Of a stretch of DNA of 64,000 bases, positions 62,454-64,000 are shown piece after piece. This stretch comes from Mameliella sp. MMSF_3455 (GTDB taxonomy: Bacteria > Pseudomonadota > Alphaproteobacteria > Rhodobacterales > Rhodobacteraceae), in assembly GCF_030733205.1 (NCBI RefSeq), contig NZ_JASHJL010000024.1, positions 1 to 64,000 on the forward strand, given 5' to 3'. Made by a program: the position numbers and the translations under genes. Below the pieces are notes generated by a model. It was not told the DNA's origin, ran no database searches, and saw nothing but the letters and a program-made list of their open reading frames with translations. Position 1 is the stretch's first letter. Each line of letters begins with the position of its first letter.

Positions 62454-63509
62454 TTACTCCGCCGCCTCCGTGGCCACGCCCAGCACGGCCCGGATGGCAT
62501 CAGGGCGGATATCGTCATGTTCGGCGATCACGACAAGCCTGCCTTGACGGGGCTCGTCCGCTTTCCACGGACGGTCGTACTGATGCCGGACCCTTGCGCC
62601 AACTGCCTGCACCAGCAGGCGCATCGGCTTGCCCGCGACACTGGCATAGCCCTTGACCCGCAGGATGTTCTGGCTTTTTGCCAGTTCCTCGATCCGCGCC
62701 ACCAGATCGGCGGGGGCGGACACCTCGGGAATGTCGACGACGATCGACTCGAAATCGTCGTGTTCATGGTCGTCATGGTCGTCGTGATGGCTGGGACGCG
62801 CATCCATGTCGTCCTCTGCCGCCGCCTCCAGCCCCAGGATCACCCGCGGATCGACGGCCCCCTCGGCCACCTCGATCACCGGCAGCGGTCGCGGCGCCTC
62901 GGCGGCAATGATCTCCTTGGCCTTTGCCACGCCCTCGGGGCCCGCAAGATCCGGCTTGGTCAGCAGGATGATGTCGGCGCAGGAAATCTGGTCCTCGAAG
63001 ACCTCCGACAGCGGCGTTTCGTGATCCAGCGAGTCATCCGCCAGCCGCTGTGCATCCACCTTGGCCACGTCGGGCGCGAAACGCCCCGAGGCCACCGCCT
63101 CTGCATCGGCCAGCGCAATCACGCCATCCACGGTGATTTTGGACCGGATATCCGGCCAGTCAAAGGCTTTCAGCAGCGGTTTCGGCAGAGCGAGACCCGA
63201 GGTCTCGATCAGGATATGTTCCGGGCGCGGGTCCAGCGCCATCAGCGCCTCGATCGTCGGAATGAAATCATCGGCCACGGTGCAGCAGATGCAGCCGTTG
63301 GCCAGCTCCATGATGTTTTCCGCCGGGCAATCGGGGATGGCACAGCCCTTGAGGATTTCGCCATCGACGCCCACGTCGCCGAACTCGTTGACAACAACGG
63401 CCAGCCGCTTGCCACCGGGGTTCTGCATCAGGTGGGTGATCAGCGTCGTCTTGCCCGAGCCCAGAAAGCCGGTGATGACGGTGACGGGAAGCTTGGCGAG
63501 ATCGGTCAT
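62454..63509 (-). CDS. cobW: CobW-family GTP-dependent metallochaperone
   Basis: A 351-residue protein. Walker A GFLGSGKTT is at 14-22, the family metal motif GCICCT has Cys73, 75 and 76, and TKPDLAG supplies guanine specificity. A histidine/aspartate-rich loop (RPSHHDDHDDHEHDD, about 262-277) precedes a C-terminal CobW domain. CobW is thought to deliver cobalt to CobN, encoded next. Start 63509; the stop of the upstream DUF1636 gene overlaps it by four bases. Confidence 0.93.
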   Translation of the reverse strand: MTDLAKLPVTVITGFLGSGKTTLITHLMQNPGGKRLAVVVNEFGDVGVDGEILKGCAIPDCPAENIMELANGCICCTVADDFIPTIEALMALDPRPEHILIETSGLALPKPLLKAFDWPDIRSKITVDGVIALADAEAVASGRFAPDVAKVDAQRLADDSLDHETPLSEVFEDQISCADIILLTKPDLAGPEGVAKAKEIIAAEAPRPLPVIEVAEGAVDPRVILGLEAAAEDDMDARPSHHDDHDDHEHDDFESIVVDIPEVSAPADLVARIEELAKSQNILRVKGYASVAGKPMRLLVQAVGARVRHQYDRPWKADEPRQGRLVVIAEHDDIRPDAIRAVLGVATEAAE

Positions 63510-63925
63510 GTCTGTTCCTTTTCCGGCGTTCCGGTCTGTTCGGGCGGGATGCGCGCGATGCAATTGCGTTTGAAATGTTCCGGCCGCGCGCGCCAGGGGA
63601 TCACCCCGTCACGGGCCGCATGATACAGCGCGACACCTTCGGCCAGCAGGTCCGGATGCGACGCTTCGTGAAGGTTTCCGTAGACGTAAGTCCAGCGTTC
63701 CGGCCCCCCGCGCATGGCAACGGAACAGCCATAGTCGCAGTTCTGCAGGCATTCCACCGGCGTCAACGTGACGCCCTCGGGCATCTCGCGCTCGGCAAGC
63801 GCATCGTGCAGGCGCTGGCCCGGGCGCACACCGCCCTCCGGCACGTCTTCGCCGCGCCGACACTTGACGCAAACCAGCAGTTCGACCGGCGCCTGGCCCG
63901 CGTCCTGCTGCGTATCGTGATCCAT
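63506..63925 (-). CDS. DUF1636-family protein, candidate iron-sulfur or metal-binding
   Basis: A 139-residue protein with five clustered cysteines: VCVKC (Cys19, Cys22) and ECLQNCDYGCS (Cys59, 63, 67), arranged like thioredoxin-fold [2Fe-2S] ferredoxins. It matches DUF1636, often found beside cobW. It is the first gene after the right-edge riboswitch and overlaps cobW (ATGA), which implies a role in cobalt handling or cobalamin synthesis. Start at 63925 (MDHDTQQDAG). Confidence 0.83.
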   Translation of the reverse strand: MDHDTQQDAGQAPVELLVCVKCRRGEDVPEGGVRPGQRLHDALAEREMPEGVTLTPVECLQNCDYGCSVAMRGGPERWTYVYGNLHEASHPDLLAEGVALYHAARDGVIPWRARPEHFKRNCIARIPPEQTGTPEKEQT

Positions 63926-63974
63926 TTCCGACCTCCTCCGGGGCACCCCGCCCGGGACTAAAGTTGCACCTGGG

Positions 63975-64000
63975 ATGGCAGGTCTCCTGGCTCGCGGGTC
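63975..64000 (-). promoter_or_regulatory. Cobalamin riboswitch, 3' end only (runs off the window)
   Basis: On the minus strand the last bases read GACCCGCGAGCCAGGAGACC followed by TGCC, the 3' conserved block of a cobalamin riboswitch (GCCAGGAGACCTGCC at 63977-63991). It is about 50 bases upstream of the DUF1636 start and faces the cob operon. The rest lies beyond the right edge. Confidence 0.88.

Noticed and set aside
61860-63623. Plus-strand open frame of 587 codons
   Set aside because: Antisense to cobN and cobW; no domain.

Overview
The window is a GC-rich chromosomal segment of a Rhodobacterales alphaproteobacterium (Roseobacter/Paracoccaceae group). The evidence is the gene mix: heterotetrameric sarcosine oxidase, the complete aerobic Cob-type cobalamin pathway, NnrU next to HemN, a TAXI-type TRAP transporter, an Atm1-type exporter, and a GC-rich repeat containing a CTTCTTCTC ... 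ATACTCCGGGGG ... GGGGGCAGCGCCCCC pattern that I associate with this order. No rRNA, tRNA, CRISPR array or intact mobile element was found. The only mobile-element trace is a decayed integrase start next to dusA. The assignment to this order is inference from gene content; no search was run.

Layout. 0-12 kb: the 5' end of pntA, a membrane methyltransferase, a secreted metallo-beta-lactamase-fold protein with a damaged metal motif, an SDR, a GNAT, a TetR regulator divergent from a two-subunit molybdenum hydroxylase (Ior type), a class-I glutamine amidotransferase hydrolase, glcG-glcB and a chromosomal CAT-like acetyltransferase. 12-20 kb: Atm1-type ABC exporter, LysM envelope protein, LOG protein, RarD, a DUF3592-like membrane protein, iron superoxide dismutase and a small secreted protein. 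20-26 kb: the sarcosine oxidase operon soxB-(small membrane protein)-soxD-soxA-soxG on the minus strand. 26-31 kb: ccmI, ruvX, a DUF1289 protein, a dioxygenase-like protein, a TauE/SafE permease, dusA and the integrase remnant. 31-38.5 kb: a GntR regulator divergent from a fused TRAP permease, its TAXI binding protein and a fumarase/aspartase-superfamily lyase, then a frameshifted SDR divergent from a LysR regulator. 39-44 kb: nnrU, hemN, a PACE-type efflux protein, an FAH-family hydrolase, an aldo/keto reductase and a D-lyxose isomerase-like protein.

44.4-64 kb is a cobalamin island bounded by two cobalamin riboswitches facing inward. The plus-strand riboswitch at about 44.4 kb precedes a cobalt ECF transporter operon (DUF4198 protein, cbiM, a CbiL/NikL-like protein, cbiQ, cbiO). 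The minus-strand riboswitch, whose 3' end lies at the right edge, precedes DUF1636-cobW-cobN-cobG-cobH-cobI-cobJ-(cobK on the opposite strand)-cobL-cobE-cobM-cobB-cobA-cobF. Together these encode cobalt import, every step from uroporphyrinogen III to hydrogenobyrinic acid a,c-diamide, and the large cobaltochelatase subunit. CobS/CobT and the later adenosylation and nucleotide-loop genes are not in the window. A secreted trypsin-like protease lies between the two converging operons.

Most unusual observations: (1) a bipartite palindromic element (a perfect 24-bp palindrome plus a 12-bp palindrome, centres 30 bp apart) in two copies 46.7 kb apart, each in the same orientation relative to its flanking genes; (2) a GC-rich double-hairpin repeat in four copies, one of which is read through in frame within cobN; (3) cobK and cobL start codons that overlap on opposite strands; (4) an integrase remnant at dusA; (5) a lactamase-fold protein lacking the HxHxDH motif.
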